From Lentzea sp. NEAU-D7 (lineage in GTDB: Bacteria > Actinomycetota > Actinomycetes > Mycobacteriales > Pseudonocardiaceae), in contig NZ_JAPJDL010000010.1 of NCBI RefSeq assembly GCF_026242055.1, positions 124,001 through 188,000 of the forward strand: a stretch of DNA of 64,000 bases, read 5' to 3'. How positions within the stretch are numbered: the stretch's first letter is position 1; the number at the start of each line of letters is the position of its first letter. A program made the translations under genes and the position numbers. Shown piece by piece: positions 55,471 to 63,198 of this stretch. The notes beneath the pieces were generated by a model. That model was not told where the DNA came from. It saw nothing but the letters and a program-made list of their open reading frames with translations, and ran no database searches.

Positions 55471-56295
55471 ATGGCCAGAACCACCGTCGTCATCGCCTCG
55501 CGGAACCGCGCCGACAGCCTGCTGCGCACGCTGTCACGCCTCAGCGAGCTCGCGGTGCCGGTGATCCTGGTCGACAACGCCTCCGCGGACGACACGGTGT
55601 CCCGCGTGCGCGACGAGTTCCCGAGCGTCCTGCTGCTCGAGTCGGCGGTGAACCGCGGCGCGGTGGCCCGCAACCTCGGCGTGCAGGCGGCGCGGACACC
55701 GTTCGTCGCCTTCGCCGACGACGACTCGTGGTGGGCGCCCGACGCGCTCGAACGAGCCGAGCTGATCTTCGACGAGCACCCGGACCTGGCGGTGATCGCC
55801 GCGCGCACGCTGGTGGGGCCGGAGGAAAGACCCGACCCGATCACGCCGCTGCTGCGCGACAGCCCGCTGGGCGAGGGGGTCGCGGGGCCCGCGGTGCTCG
55901 GGTTCCTGGCCTGCTCGGCCATCGTGCGGCGGCAGGCGTTCCTGGACGTGGGCGGCTTCAGCCCGGTGCTGTTCTTCCGCGGCGAGGAGACGTTGCTGTC
56001 GTGGGACCTCGCGGCGGCGGGGTGGGCGCTCTGCTACGTCGACGACGTGGTGGCGCACCACCACCCCGCGGCAGGCCGGGCGCCGGGCGAGGACGTCGTC
56101 GAGCGGCGCAACGCACTGCTGGCCGCGTGGATGCGACGGCCGCTGGCCAGCGCCCTGGCGGCGTCGCTGAAGGACCCGAAGGCGTTCCGGGCGGCCTTGC
56201 CCCGGCTGCGTCAGGCGCTCCGGCAGCGGCGTGCGCTGCCGGACCACCTGGAGGCGCAGATCAGAGCGATCGCACGGCAGCCGCGAGGCGCGTGA
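55471..56295 (+). CDS. GT2-family glycosyltransferase
   Basis: A 274-residue GT-A glycosyltransferase of family 2: TTVVIASRNRADSLLRTL at the nucleotide site, LVDNASADDT, FVAFADDDSWW with the metal-binding DDD, and FRGEETLLSWDLAAAG in the acceptor/base region. Acceptor unknown. The last 35 bases overlap the convergent aminotransferase gene. Confidence 0.93.
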   Translation: MARTTVVIASRNRADSLLRTLSRLSELAVPVILVDNASADDTVSRVRDEFPSVLLLESAVNRGAVARNLGVQAARTPFVAFADDDSWWAPDALERAELIFDEHPDLAVIAARTLVGPEERPDPITPLLRDSPLGEGVAGPAVLGFLACSAIVRRQAFLDVGGFSPVLFFRGEETLLSWDLAAAGWALCYVDDVVAHHHPAAGRAPGEDVVERRNALLAAWMRRPLASALAASLKDPKAFRAALPRLRQALRQRRALPDHLEAQIRAIARQPRGA

Positions 56296-57337
56296 TGCCC
56301 TCGTCGATCTGCTCCGGCGTGACGCCCGAGAACGCGAGGCGGATGGCGTTGTCGCCGCCCTCCAGCAGGAAGTCGGAGCCCTTCACGAACTCGACGCCGT
56401 GCTCCTTCGCGACCGGCACGAGCTTGTCGATCGAGACGCCCGGCAGCTCGACCCACATGAAGTAGCCGCCCTGCGGCGCGGTGAAGACCGCCTCCGGCAG
56501 CTCGCGCTGGAGCGCGGCGACCAGGGCGTCCTTGCGGGCGCGCAGCGCGGTGCGGACGTTCGCGACCGACTCCTCGAGACGGCCGGAGCGGCAGTACGAG
56601 TTCACGATCGACTGCGCCACCATGTTCGGCGAGATGTACGTGGTGGTGGCGATGTCCTGGATGGACTTGATGACGGCCTTCGGGCCCACCAGGTAACCGC
56701 AGCGGATGCCGGGCGCCATGGTCTTCGAGAACGACGACGCGTAGACGACCTTCTCGTTCTTGTCCTGCGACAGCATCGTCGGCAGCGTCTCGCCCTCGAA
56801 CCGCACCTTGACGTACGGGTCGTCCTCGAACAGCACGAAGTCGTACTTCGCCGCGAGGTCGAGCAGACGCGCGCGCTTCGCCTCGGACAGCGTGTAGCCG
56901 GCCGGGTTGTGGAAGTTCGGGATGATGTGCGCGAGCTTCGGGCGCACCCCGCTCTCCAGCAGCTCCTCGAGCGCGTCGACGTTGATGCCGTCGGTCTCCA
57001 GCTCGATCGCGTGGATCTTGGCGCCGCGCTGGCGCAGGTTCAGCAGCGTGCGGTCGTAGGTCGGCGCCTCGACCACCACGTCGTCGCCCTGCCCGACGAG
57101 CAGCTCGAACAGGAACGCGTCGGCCTGCATCGAGCCGTTGGTGACGAGCACCTGCTCCGGCGCGACGCCGTGCTGCTCCGCGAGCCAGGTGCGCAGCGGG
57201 ACGTAGCCGACGCTCGTGCCGTACGCGAAGGTGCCGCCGGGGTCGTCCGTGAAGGCTTTCTGCGCCGCTTCGCGCAGGCCTTCCTGGTCGATGATGTCGA
57301 GAGAGGGCGCTCCGCGCGTGAACAGGATCGAGGCCAT
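56261..57337 (-). CDS. PLP-dependent aminotransferase, LysN/KAT-like
   Basis: A 358-residue fold-type I aminotransferase: FAYGTSVGYVPLRTWLAEQHG, VTNGSMQADAFLFELL, NFHNPAGYTLSE, the Schiff-base Lys205 in ASSFSKTMAPGIR and a late Arg in NAIRLAFSG. This branch includes 2-aminoadipate and broad-specificity aminotransferases. It could supply the missing transamination of the methionine-salvage pathway encoded 2 kb downstream, but that is only positional inference. ATG at 57337. Confidence 0.92.
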   Translation of the reverse strand: MASILFTRGAPSLDIIDQEGLREAAQKAFTDDPGGTFAYGTSVGYVPLRTWLAEQHGVAPEQVLVTNGSMQADAFLFELLVGQGDDVVVEAPTYDRTLLNLRQRGAKIHAIELETDGINVDALEELLESGVRPKLAHIIPNFHNPAGYTLSEAKRARLLDLAAKYDFVLFEDDPYVKVRFEGETLPTMLSQDKNEKVVYASSFSKTMAPGIRCGYLVGPKAVIKSIQDIATTTYISPNMVAQSIVNSYCRSGRLEESVANVRTALRARKDALVAALQRELPEAVFTAPQGGYFMWVELPGVSIDKLVPVAKEHGVEFVKGSDFLLEGGDNAIRLAFSGVTPEQIDEGITRLAAAVRSL

Positions 57338-57367
57338 GCGCGGAGCGTACAACTCCCACGATTTGGG

Positions 57368-58579
57368 CTACGGCCCATATGCGTATGAGTTCAGCAGGCT
57401 GACCGCGGCCTGCGCGTTTCCGAGGTGGTAGAGGTCGACCGCGAGGAAGTTGGGCTTCTTCCTGGCGGCGGGCTGGCAGAAGTGCTGCGCCCGGTTCGCG
57501 AGCTTGCCGTTGTCCGTCGTCGCGGTGCTCGTGAACGGAACGTCGCGGAAGTGGTTCATGACGAACAAGGGCTGGAAGGTGCCCGTCGCGGTGAGCGGTT
57601 TTTCATCCCATCGGCTGTAACAGGACCAGTCGGAACCGCCGAGCCCCGAGCCCATCGACCAGTAGTTCTCGACGGTCCAGTCCTTCTGGTACAGCACGCC
57701 CGAGTCCTCGCGCCCGTCCTTGCCGTGATCGGTGAAGATGAGCAGCCGCTTGTTGCTGCTCAGCATCTGGCTGCGCGTGGGCCAGCCGTTCTGCTGCACG
57801 CCTTCGGCCCGGTACAGGACGTCGTTCAGCCCCTGCACCTTGCGGAGCTCGGCGCGCAGCGTGTTCGCGTCGACGTAGTCCTCCAGGAAGACCGTGACGA
57901 TCTCGCTGCGGTTGGCGCGCAGGAAGTCCACGATCCGCTGGACGTCGACGTTGAGCGCCACCGGCTTGCTGACGAGGGTGCAGCTGTTGTGGCACAGGAT
58001 CGCGCCGTCCGGGGTCTGGTGGATGTCCAGCATGAACCCGCGAACGCCGTCGCTGAGCTGCTGCACGATCCCGCGCGTCTGGTTCTTCGCGAGATTGACG
58101 AACGGCGGCGCGAACCCGCCGTCCACCCCGTTGGCATAGGCGTTGTGGGCGGTCAGGAACGTCATCTGGTCGAGCCGCGGATCCGCCGGCATCGGGCTGG
58201 TCTGGGCGACGACCGGGGTCAGGTACCAGCGCGACTCACCGCCGAGGACGAAGAACTCCCACTGATCACCGAACTGACGCAGCTCGTGAGCCGTATCCCC
58301 TTGTGAGCACGAACCCATGGTGAGCTGGCGGGTGATGCACTGGCCCGGCGAGTCGGTGTTCTCGAACCTCCCGTCGCTCAGCCGCCACTGCTGGTGGTCC
58401 TCGTTTCCCTTCGGACGGTGCAGTGCCAGTCCACCGCCGCTCTGGGCGACGTTGAGGCCGGTCCGGACACTGGTGACGTAGAACGTGCCCGCGGGAGCCG
58501 CTTCAGCGGTGGCGGGTACCAGAGGCAGCAGGAGCAGGGCCGCGATGGCAGGGAGGAGTCGCACGGTGACCAGGGTCAC
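57368..58579 (-). CDS. Secreted PI-PLC X-domain protein with lectin-like N-terminus
   Basis: A 403-residue exported protein. The signal peptide ends near AEAAPA (residue 30). Residues about 31-125 form a beta-trefoil/lectin-like region (GLNVAQSGGGLALHRPKGNEDHQQW). The rest is a phosphatidylinositol-specific phospholipase C-like TIM barrel with His145 (FLTAHNAYA) and His187 (FMLDIHQ) at the catalytic positions. It probably cleaves phosphoinositides, GPI-like or other glycerophosphodiester lipids outside the cell. GTG 58579 is used; GTG 58564 is an equally possible start. Confidence 0.9.
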   Translation of the reverse strand: MTLVTVRLLPAIAALLLLPLVPATAEAAPAGTFYVTSVRTGLNVAQSGGGLALHRPKGNEDHQQWRLSDGRFENTDSPGQCITRQLTMGSCSQGDTAHELRQFGDQWEFFVLGGESRWYLTPVVAQTSPMPADPRLDQMTFLTAHNAYANGVDGGFAPPFVNLAKNQTRGIVQQLSDGVRGFMLDIHQTPDGAILCHNSCTLVSKPVALNVDVQRIVDFLRANRSEIVTVFLEDYVDANTLRAELRKVQGLNDVLYRAEGVQQNGWPTRSQMLSSNKRLLIFTDHGKDGREDSGVLYQKDWTVENYWSMGSGLGGSDWSCYSRWDEKPLTATGTFQPLFVMNHFRDVPFTSTATTDNGKLANRAQHFCQPAARKKPNFLAVDLYHLGNAQAAVSLLNSYAYGP

Positions 58580-58580
58580 C
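58565..58580. promoter_or_regulatory. 16-bp palindrome over PI-PLC start
   Basis: GGTGACC-AG-GGTCACC is a perfect 7-bp-arm dyad covering the candidate start codons of the PI-PLC-like gene. It may be an operator or chance symmetry within coding sequence. Confidence 0.35.
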
Positions 58581-58680
58581 TACCGGAGTGAAACATGAAA
58601 AGCCTTCAAGCGTTTGGACGTTTAACACTGTGGGTATCCCACGTGTCGTAGAGCCCTCTTAGAGGTCAGCACAACTCCAA

Positions 58681-58767
58681 GGCAGCCGTCGCCCAACCGA
58701 AGGGTTAGGGCCGGTACTCGGGCGCCGCCTTCACAAGCCGCGCAGGGTTCGACTCCCTCGGTTGCCA
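58681..58767 (+). tRNA. tRNA-like sequence, probably degenerate
   Basis: GGCAGCC (58681-58687) can pair with GGTTGCC (58760-58766) as a 7-bp acceptor stem with one G-T pair and an A discriminator. The T-arm reads CAGGG-TTCGACT-CCCTC with its outer pair mismatched, and GCCC/GGGC gives a D-stem. The middle does not fold into a clear anticodon arm, although TTCACAA looks like a Val(CAC) loop. A decayed tRNA or an attachment-site remnant is more likely than a working tRNA. Confidence 0.35.
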
Positions 58768-58791
58768 CAAATCCGTCCCCGTGCAGCAGAA

Positions 58792-58820
58792 AGCCCGCCC
58801 GGCACGCGGCTGGGCGGGCT
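58792..58820 (-). terminator. Terminator of the cold-shock gene
   Basis: AGCCCGCCC (58792-58800) and GGGCGGGCT (58812-58820) form a 9-bp stem. Read on the minus strand it lies 14 bases past the cold-shock stop and is followed by TTTCTGC, a normal intrinsic terminator. Confidence 0.8.
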
Positions 58821-58834
58821 CTCGAAGAGCTCAA

Positions 58835-59038
58835 TCAGATGGCGCGGACGTCCTGCGCCTGCGGGCCCTTCTGACCCTGACCGATCTCGAACTCCACGCG
58901 CTGCTGCTCTTCCAGCGACTTGAAGCCCGAGCCGGAGATCTGCGAGTAGTGCACGAACACGTCCGGACCGCCGCCGTCCTGCGCGATGAATCCGAAGCCC
59001 TTCTCGCCGTTGAACCACTTCACGGTGCCCTGCGCCAT
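58835..59038 (-). CDS. Cold-shock domain protein
   Basis: A 67-residue single-domain cold-shock protein: [23 protein letters not shown] and [19 protein letters not shown] contain the RNP1 (KGFGFI) and RNP2 (VFVHY) nucleic-acid-binding motifs. It acts as an RNA chaperone. The ending QDVRAI is typical of the actinobacterial CspA/ScoF group. It is monocistronic with a terminator immediately downstream. Confidence 0.97.
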   Translation of the reverse strand: MAQGTVKWFNGEKGFGFIAQDGGGPDVFVHYSQISGSGFKSLEEQQRVEFEIGQGQKGPQAQDVRAI

Positions 59039-59127
59039 ACCGATTGCTCCCTAGATGTTGGACCCCCGCCAGAGCGAGGTTCGCGGGGCAGTCTGCCAGG
59101 CGACGGTCTCTCTCACATCGTGGTTAG

Positions 59128-59167
59128 CCCGGTGGTGTGACGAAGTAAGTTGAACCGGGTACCACCG
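59128..59167 (+). promoter_or_regulatory. Competing stems before methionine-salvage operon
   Basis: CCCGGT (59128-59133) can pair with ACCGGG (59154-59159), while CGGTGGT (59130-59136) can pair with ACCACCG (59161-59167) next to the GGAG ribosome site. The two share bases, so they are exclusive or form a small pseudoknot. A regulatory RNA is possible but unproven; no known riboswitch class is recognised. Confidence 0.35.
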
Positions 59168-59179
59168 AGAGGAGCAGGG

Positions 59180-60280
59180 ATGTCGAACTGGCTGGACGTC
59201 GCGCACGAGGTTGCGGCGACGCTCAGGTCCGACGCGGCGGACAGGGACCGGGCCAACCAGCCGCCCGCCAAAGAGGTGGAACTGCTCCGGCAGAGCGGTC
59301 TGCTGAACGTCCGCGACTGGACGCAGCAGCAGCGGATCGGCCGGATCGTCGGCGCCGCCGACGCCAACGTCGGGCACCTCCTCGGGTACCACTACCTGCA
59401 GATCTGGCGCAGCGGCCTGTTCGACACCCAGTTCAGCGTCCAGCCCGACCAGTTCTGGGCCGGTGTCAGCAACCCGCTCGACGCGGCGCTCGAGCTGACG
59501 CCCGCCGAGAACGGTTTCGTCCTGAACGGCCGCAAGACCTTCGCCACCGGAGCCGCCGTCGCCGACCGCCTCGTGGTCAGCGCGACCCGCACGGACAACG
59601 GCGAGAAGCTCACGTTCCTGCTCGACGGGAAAGCACCCGGAATCACCTACTTGGACGACTGGGACAACATCGGTCAGCGCCTCACGGCGTCCGGCGGGGT
59701 GAACTTCGAGAACGTCCAGGTGACGGAGGTGCTCGGGGTCCAGCCGGCCACCGAGGACCCGCGCGTCAGCCTCGCCGCGATCGGCTTCCAGCTCGTGCTC
59801 GCCCAGCTCTACGTGGCCATCGCGGAAGGCGCGCTCGCGGAGGCCGCCGACTACACCCGCACCAAGACCCGCCCGTGGTTCGTCAGCGGCGTCGAGTCCG
59901 CCACCGAGGACCCGTACATCGTCGCCGCCTACGGCGAGATGGTGGCCCAGACCAGGGCCGCCGGGCTGCTCGCGGACGAGGCCGCCCGCCAGCTCTGGGA
60001 GGCGTCCGAGTTCGGCCGCAACCTCACGCCGGCCAAGCGCGGCGAGGTCGCGGTGACGATCTCCGAGGCGAAGGTCGTCAGCACCAAGCTCGTCAACGAG
60101 GTCACCAGCCGCATCTTCGAGCAGGTCGGTGCGCGCGGCACCGCGGCCAAGTACGGCGTCGACCGCTTCTGGCGCAACGCCCGCACGCTCACGCTGCACG
60201 ACCCGGTCGTCTACAAGGCCCGCGAGGTCGGCGAGCACTTCCTGACCGGCGCGCGCCCCGCTCACACCGGGTACAGCTGA
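59180..60280 (+). CDS. Acyl-CoA dehydrogenase-fold flavoprotein (DszC/SfnB-like)
   Basis: A 366-residue flavoprotein of the acyl-CoA dehydrogenase superfamily, closer to flavin-dependent monooxygenases such as DszC/SfnB than to fatty-acid enzymes: NVGHLLGYHYLQIW, NGFVLNGRKTFATGAAVADRLVVSA and ARGTAAKYGVDRFWRNARTLTLHDPVVYKAREVG. It lacks a clear catalytic Glu. Relatives act in sulfur-compound metabolism, which fits its place as first gene of the methionine-salvage operon (TGATG overlap with the mtnA-like gene). ATG 59180 follows GGAG by five bases. Confidence 0.88.
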   Translation: MSNWLDVAHEVAATLRSDAADRDRANQPPAKEVELLRQSGLLNVRDWTQQQRIGRIVGAADANVGHLLGYHYLQIWRSGLFDTQFSVQPDQFWAGVSNPLDAALELTPAENGFVLNGRKTFATGAAVADRLVVSATRTDNGEKLTFLLDGKAPGITYLDDWDNIGQRLTASGGVNFENVQVTEVLGVQPATEDPRVSLAAIGFQLVLAQLYVAIAEGALAEAADYTRTKTRPWFVSGVESATEDPYIVAAYGEMVAQTRAAGLLADEAARQLWEASEFGRNLTPAKRGEVAVTISEAKVVSTKLVNEVTSRIFEQVGARGTAAKYGVDRFWRNARTLTLHDPVVYKAREVGEHFLTGARPAHTGYS

Positions 60281-61281
60281 TGCAGCCGGTCCTCGCCGAC
60301 TCGGTGCGGCTCACCGATGACGGCGTGCTGATCCTCGACCGCCGGCAGTTCCCGTTCGAACGCGACTGGGTGCTCTGCCGCACGGCCGAAGACGTCGCGC
60401 AGGCCATCGAGGACATGGTCACCCAGTCCTCCGGCCCGTACTTCGCGGTGCTGTTCGGCATGGTGCTGAAGGCACGCACCCTCGAAGCGCTGCCGTTCGA
60501 GCAGGCCCGCGCGCAGCTCGCGGAGACCGCGCTGATGTTCGAGAACACCAGGCGCACCAACAACGCCCTGCGCAAGGCCACCAAGGTCGTCCTCGACCAC
60601 GTGGACGCCGCGCGGGACGTCACGCACGCGCTCGCGGGCGCCGAGGAAGGCGACCGCCGGTACCGGGCGAAGAGCCAGGCGCTGGGCGAGCACACGGCCG
60701 ACCTGCTGCCCGACAACGCCACCGTCATGACGCACTGCTGGGCCGACCTGTACCTGACGGAGACGGTCAGGGCGGCCCAGAGGCAGCAGAAGACGCTGCG
60801 CTTCTTCTGCACCGAGACGAGGCCCTACCTGCAGGGAGCCAGGCTCACCGCGGAGACGTTGATCGAGATGGGCGTCGACACCACGCTCATCACGGACGGC
60901 ATGGGCGCCGCGGTGCTGCAGAGCGGTGAGGTCGACGCGCTCGTGACGGCGGCTGACCGGGTCACCATGGACGGGCACGTCGTGAACAAGGTGGGCACAC
61001 TGGGTCTCGCCGTGGCCGCGCACGCGTTCGGAGTACCGTTCCACGCCCAAGTGCAGGCACCCGACCTGCTGGCGCCCACGACGGACCACGTGGAGATCGA
61101 GTACCGCGACGGTGCCGAGGTGCTGCAGGTGCTGGGCAGGCCGAGTGCCACGCCGAGGGTCAGAGGGCACTACCCGGCGTTCGACGTGACGCCGCCGCGC
61201 TTCGTCACGACCGTGGTGACCGACCGGGGCGTCTACCAGGCCGGCGAGCTCGACAAGTACTACGAGGGAGAACAGCGGTGA
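60280..61281 (+). CDS. mtnA: MtnA-like methylthioribose-1-phosphate isomerase (divergent)
   Basis: A 333-residue protein of the MtnA/eIF2B fold. The isomerase Cys is in MTHCWADLY (Cys153), where typical MtnA has TCNTGALA, and the catalytic Asp is in ITDGMGAA (Asp206). FCTETRPYLQGARLTAETL and DRVTMDGHVVNKVGTLGLAVAAHAFGVPF match the family. The altered Cys loop and SSGPYFA instead of RGAPAI make it a divergent member. Position in front of mtnC-mtnB-mtnD supports the MTR-1-P to MTRu-1-P step. Confidence 0.85.
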   Translation: MQPVLADSVRLTDDGVLILDRRQFPFERDWVLCRTAEDVAQAIEDMVTQSSGPYFAVLFGMVLKARTLEALPFEQARAQLAETALMFENTRRTNNALRKATKVVLDHVDAARDVTHALAGAEEGDRRYRAKSQALGEHTADLLPDNATVMTHCWADLYLTETVRAAQRQQKTLRFFCTETRPYLQGARLTAETLIEMGVDTTLITDGMGAAVLQSGEVDALVTAADRVTMDGHVVNKVGTLGLAVAAHAFGVPFHAQVQAPDLLAPTTDHVEIEYRDGAEVLQVLGRPSATPRVRGHYPAFDVTPPRFVTTVVTDRGVYQAGELDKYYEGEQR

Positions 61282-61934
61282 GCAAGTGGGTCGTGCTCGA
61301 CATCGAGGGCACGCTGAGCGCGACGGACCAGGTGCTGGTCGTCCTCTACGACTACGCCCGTCCCAGGCTGGGTCCGTGGATCGAGCAGCACGGTGACGAC
61401 CCGGTGGTCGCCGACGCCGTGAAGCAGATCAAGGAGCTCAGCGGCCACGACGACGTTGTCAAGGCGCTGCACGACTGGATGGACGCCGACCAGAAGGTCA
61501 CGCCCCTCAAGACGTTGCAGGGCCTCATCTGGCAGCAGGGCTACGCCCAGGGCGACCTGGTGGCGGAGTTCTTCCCGGACGTCGTCCCCGCGATCCGCAA
61601 GTGGCACGGCGACGGCGTGAAGCTCGCGATCTTCAGCTCCGGCTCGGTCGCCGGTCAGGTCGCGTTCTTCAAGCACACCACCGACGGCGACCTGACCCCG
61701 TTGCTGGAGCACCACTTCGACACGGTCAACGCCGGTCCGAAGCGCGAGGCCGAGTCGTACCGCAAGATCGCCTCGGTGCTGCAGAGCGACGACATCACCT
61801 TCTACAGCGACGTTCCGGCCGAGCTGCACGCGGCGCAGGAGGCGGGCTGGAAGACGGTCGGCGTCGCGCGCGCCGGTGAGCCGTACGGCAACGCCGACTT
61901 CTCTCCCCACCCGACGGTCTGGGAGCTTTCGTGA
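61278..61934 (+). CDS. mtnC: Acireductone synthase MtnC
   Basis: A 218-residue HAD-family enolase-phosphatase: VVLDIEGTLSATDQVLVVLYDYAR with the nucleophile Asp8, FSSGSVAGQVAFFKHT and FYSDVPAELHAAQEAGWKT. It converts 2,3-diketo-5-methylthiopentyl-1-phosphate to acireductone in the methionine salvage pathway. GTG start overlapping the mtnA stop; coupled to mtnB. Confidence 0.96.
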   Translation: MSKWVVLDIEGTLSATDQVLVVLYDYARPRLGPWIEQHGDDPVVADAVKQIKELSGHDDVVKALHDWMDADQKVTPLKTLQGLIWQQGYAQGDLVAEFFPDVVPAIRKWHGDGVKLAIFSSGSVAGQVAFFKHTTDGDLTPLLEHHFDTVNAGPKREAESYRKIASVLQSDDITFYSDVPAELHAAQEAGWKTVGVARAGEPYGNADFSPHPTVWELS

Positions 61935-62527
61935 CCGCCGAGCTCGCCCGCGAGTGCGTCCGGTTCGCGCAGATGGGCTGGATGCGCGGCACGAGTGGCA
62001 ACCTCTCCGTTGTCCTGCAACGTGATCCGCTCCGTCTCGCGGTCACGGTCAGCGGCGTCGACAAGGGCGAGATCACCGCGCAGGACAGCGTGGTCGTCGA
62101 CGAGAACGGCGACGCCGTCGACTCTCCGAAGGTCCCGTCCGCCGAAGCGGGCCTGCACGCCAGGATCGCGAGGGTCGCGGGAGCGGGCGCCGTCGTGCAC
62201 GTCCACGCGCTCGCCACCGTCGTCGCTGCGGAGCACTGGCCCGGCGGTGTGGTGCTGAAGGACCTCGAGATGCTCAAGGGTTTCGGTCGCTACGACCACG
62301 AAGAGGTCGTGATCCCGGTCGTCCGCAACTCGCAGGACATGCTCGAACTGGGCGACGCCTTCGAGAAGGGCTTCGACCCGAAGGTGCCGGCGCTGCTCGT
62401 CGCACGGCACGGCGTGTACGTGTGGGGCGACGACCTCGTGCAGGCACGGCACCGCCTGGAATGCCTGGAGTGGCTGCTGCGCTTCAAGGTGGAGACGCGG
62501 GACATCTTTACGGGGAGGCACTCATGA
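61931..62527 (+). CDS. mtnB: Methylthioribulose-1-phosphate dehydratase MtnB
   Basis: A 198-residue class II aldolase-fold dehydratase: GWMRGTSGNLSVVL at the phosphate site, His90 and His92 (VVHVHALAT) and His160 (ARHGVYVWG) as zinc ligands. It dehydrates methylthioribulose-1-phosphate. Start GTG overlaps the mtnC stop and its stop overlaps mtnD. Confidence 0.95.
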   Translation: MTAELARECVRFAQMGWMRGTSGNLSVVLQRDPLRLAVTVSGVDKGEITAQDSVVVDENGDAVDSPKVPSAEAGLHARIARVAGAGAVVHVHALATVVAAEHWPGGVVLKDLEMLKGFGRYDHEEVVIPVVRNSQDMLELGDAFEKGFDPKVPALLVARHGVYVWGDDLVQARHRLECLEWLLRFKVETRDIFTGRHS

Positions 62528-63087
62528 CGCTGCTGACGGTGTGGCCGGAAACCGGCCCCGAGGAGACCGTCCTGCGCACCACCGACGCCGAGGAGATCAC
62601 CACCGCGCTCAAGGAGCACGGCGTGCGCTTCAGCCGGTGGTCCGTTGTGGACGGTGTGACCGCCGAGAACGCCCTGGAGATCTACGAGGACGAGGTCGCC
62701 CGTGTCAGCGAGACGGAGCGCTACGGCTACGTCGACGCGATGGAGATGACCCCGGCCGACACGGACGAGTACCGCGCGAAGGCCGTCGAGTTCCGGAACA
62801 AGTTCCTCGCCGAGCACACCCACGACGACGACGAGGACCGCTACTTCGCCCGTGGCGCAGGTGTTTTCTACCTGCACATCGGCGACAAGGTGTACGCGGT
62901 GTTCTGCGAGGCGGGCGACCTGCTGAGCGTTCCGGCGAACACGACGCACTGGTTCGACATGGGCACGACGCCCGACTACGTGTCGATCCGCTTCTTCCAC
63001 GACGACGACGGCTGGATCGGGAACTTCACCGGCAGCGACATCGCGACGAAGTTCCCGACTTTCGACGAGCTGCGTTCAGGAATGTGA
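62524..63087 (+). CDS. mtnD: Acireductone dioxygenase MtnD
   Basis: A 187-residue cupin acireductone dioxygenase. The metal ligands are His98, His100, Glu104 (EHTHDDDEDRYFARGAG) and His142 (NTTHWFDMG). With iron it gives the ketoacid of methionine; with nickel it takes the off-pathway route. It is the last gene of the operon, followed by a gap of about 110 bases holding a dre-like site for the next gene. Confidence 0.96.
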   Translation: MTLLTVWPETGPEETVLRTTDAEEITTALKEHGVRFSRWSVVDGVTAENALEIYEDEVARVSETERYGYVDAMEMTPADTDEYRAKAVEFRNKFLAEHTHDDDEDRYFARGAGVFYLHIGDKVYAVFCEAGDLLSVPANTTHWFDMGTTPDYVSIRFFHDDDGWIGNFTGSDIATKFPTFDELRSGM

Positions 63088-63158
63088 AAGGTTCAGCCAT
63101 CTGAACCTTGTGCCGGAATTTCGTGCGGCTATTGATCCCTCCGGCCCCTGACCTCCAC

Positions 63159-63174
63159 AGTGGTACAGACCACT
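63159..63174 (+). promoter_or_regulatory. DasR-type dre site
   Basis: AGTGGTACAGACCACT matches the dre consensus A(G/C)TGGTCTAGACCA(G/C)T at 14 of 16 positions, with perfect AGTGGT/ACCACT arms. It lies 25-40 bases before the start of the secreted PL7-like gene and would repress it in the absence of GlcN-6-P. Confidence 0.7.
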
Positions 63175-63198
63175 TGTCGAAGGTCGGAGGGATTCACC

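Noticed and set aside
56261-57337. Aminotransferase as MtnE of the methionine-salvage pathway
   Set aside because: It is on the opposite strand 2 kb away with unrelated genes between; the family fits lysine/aminoadipate transaminases equally well.
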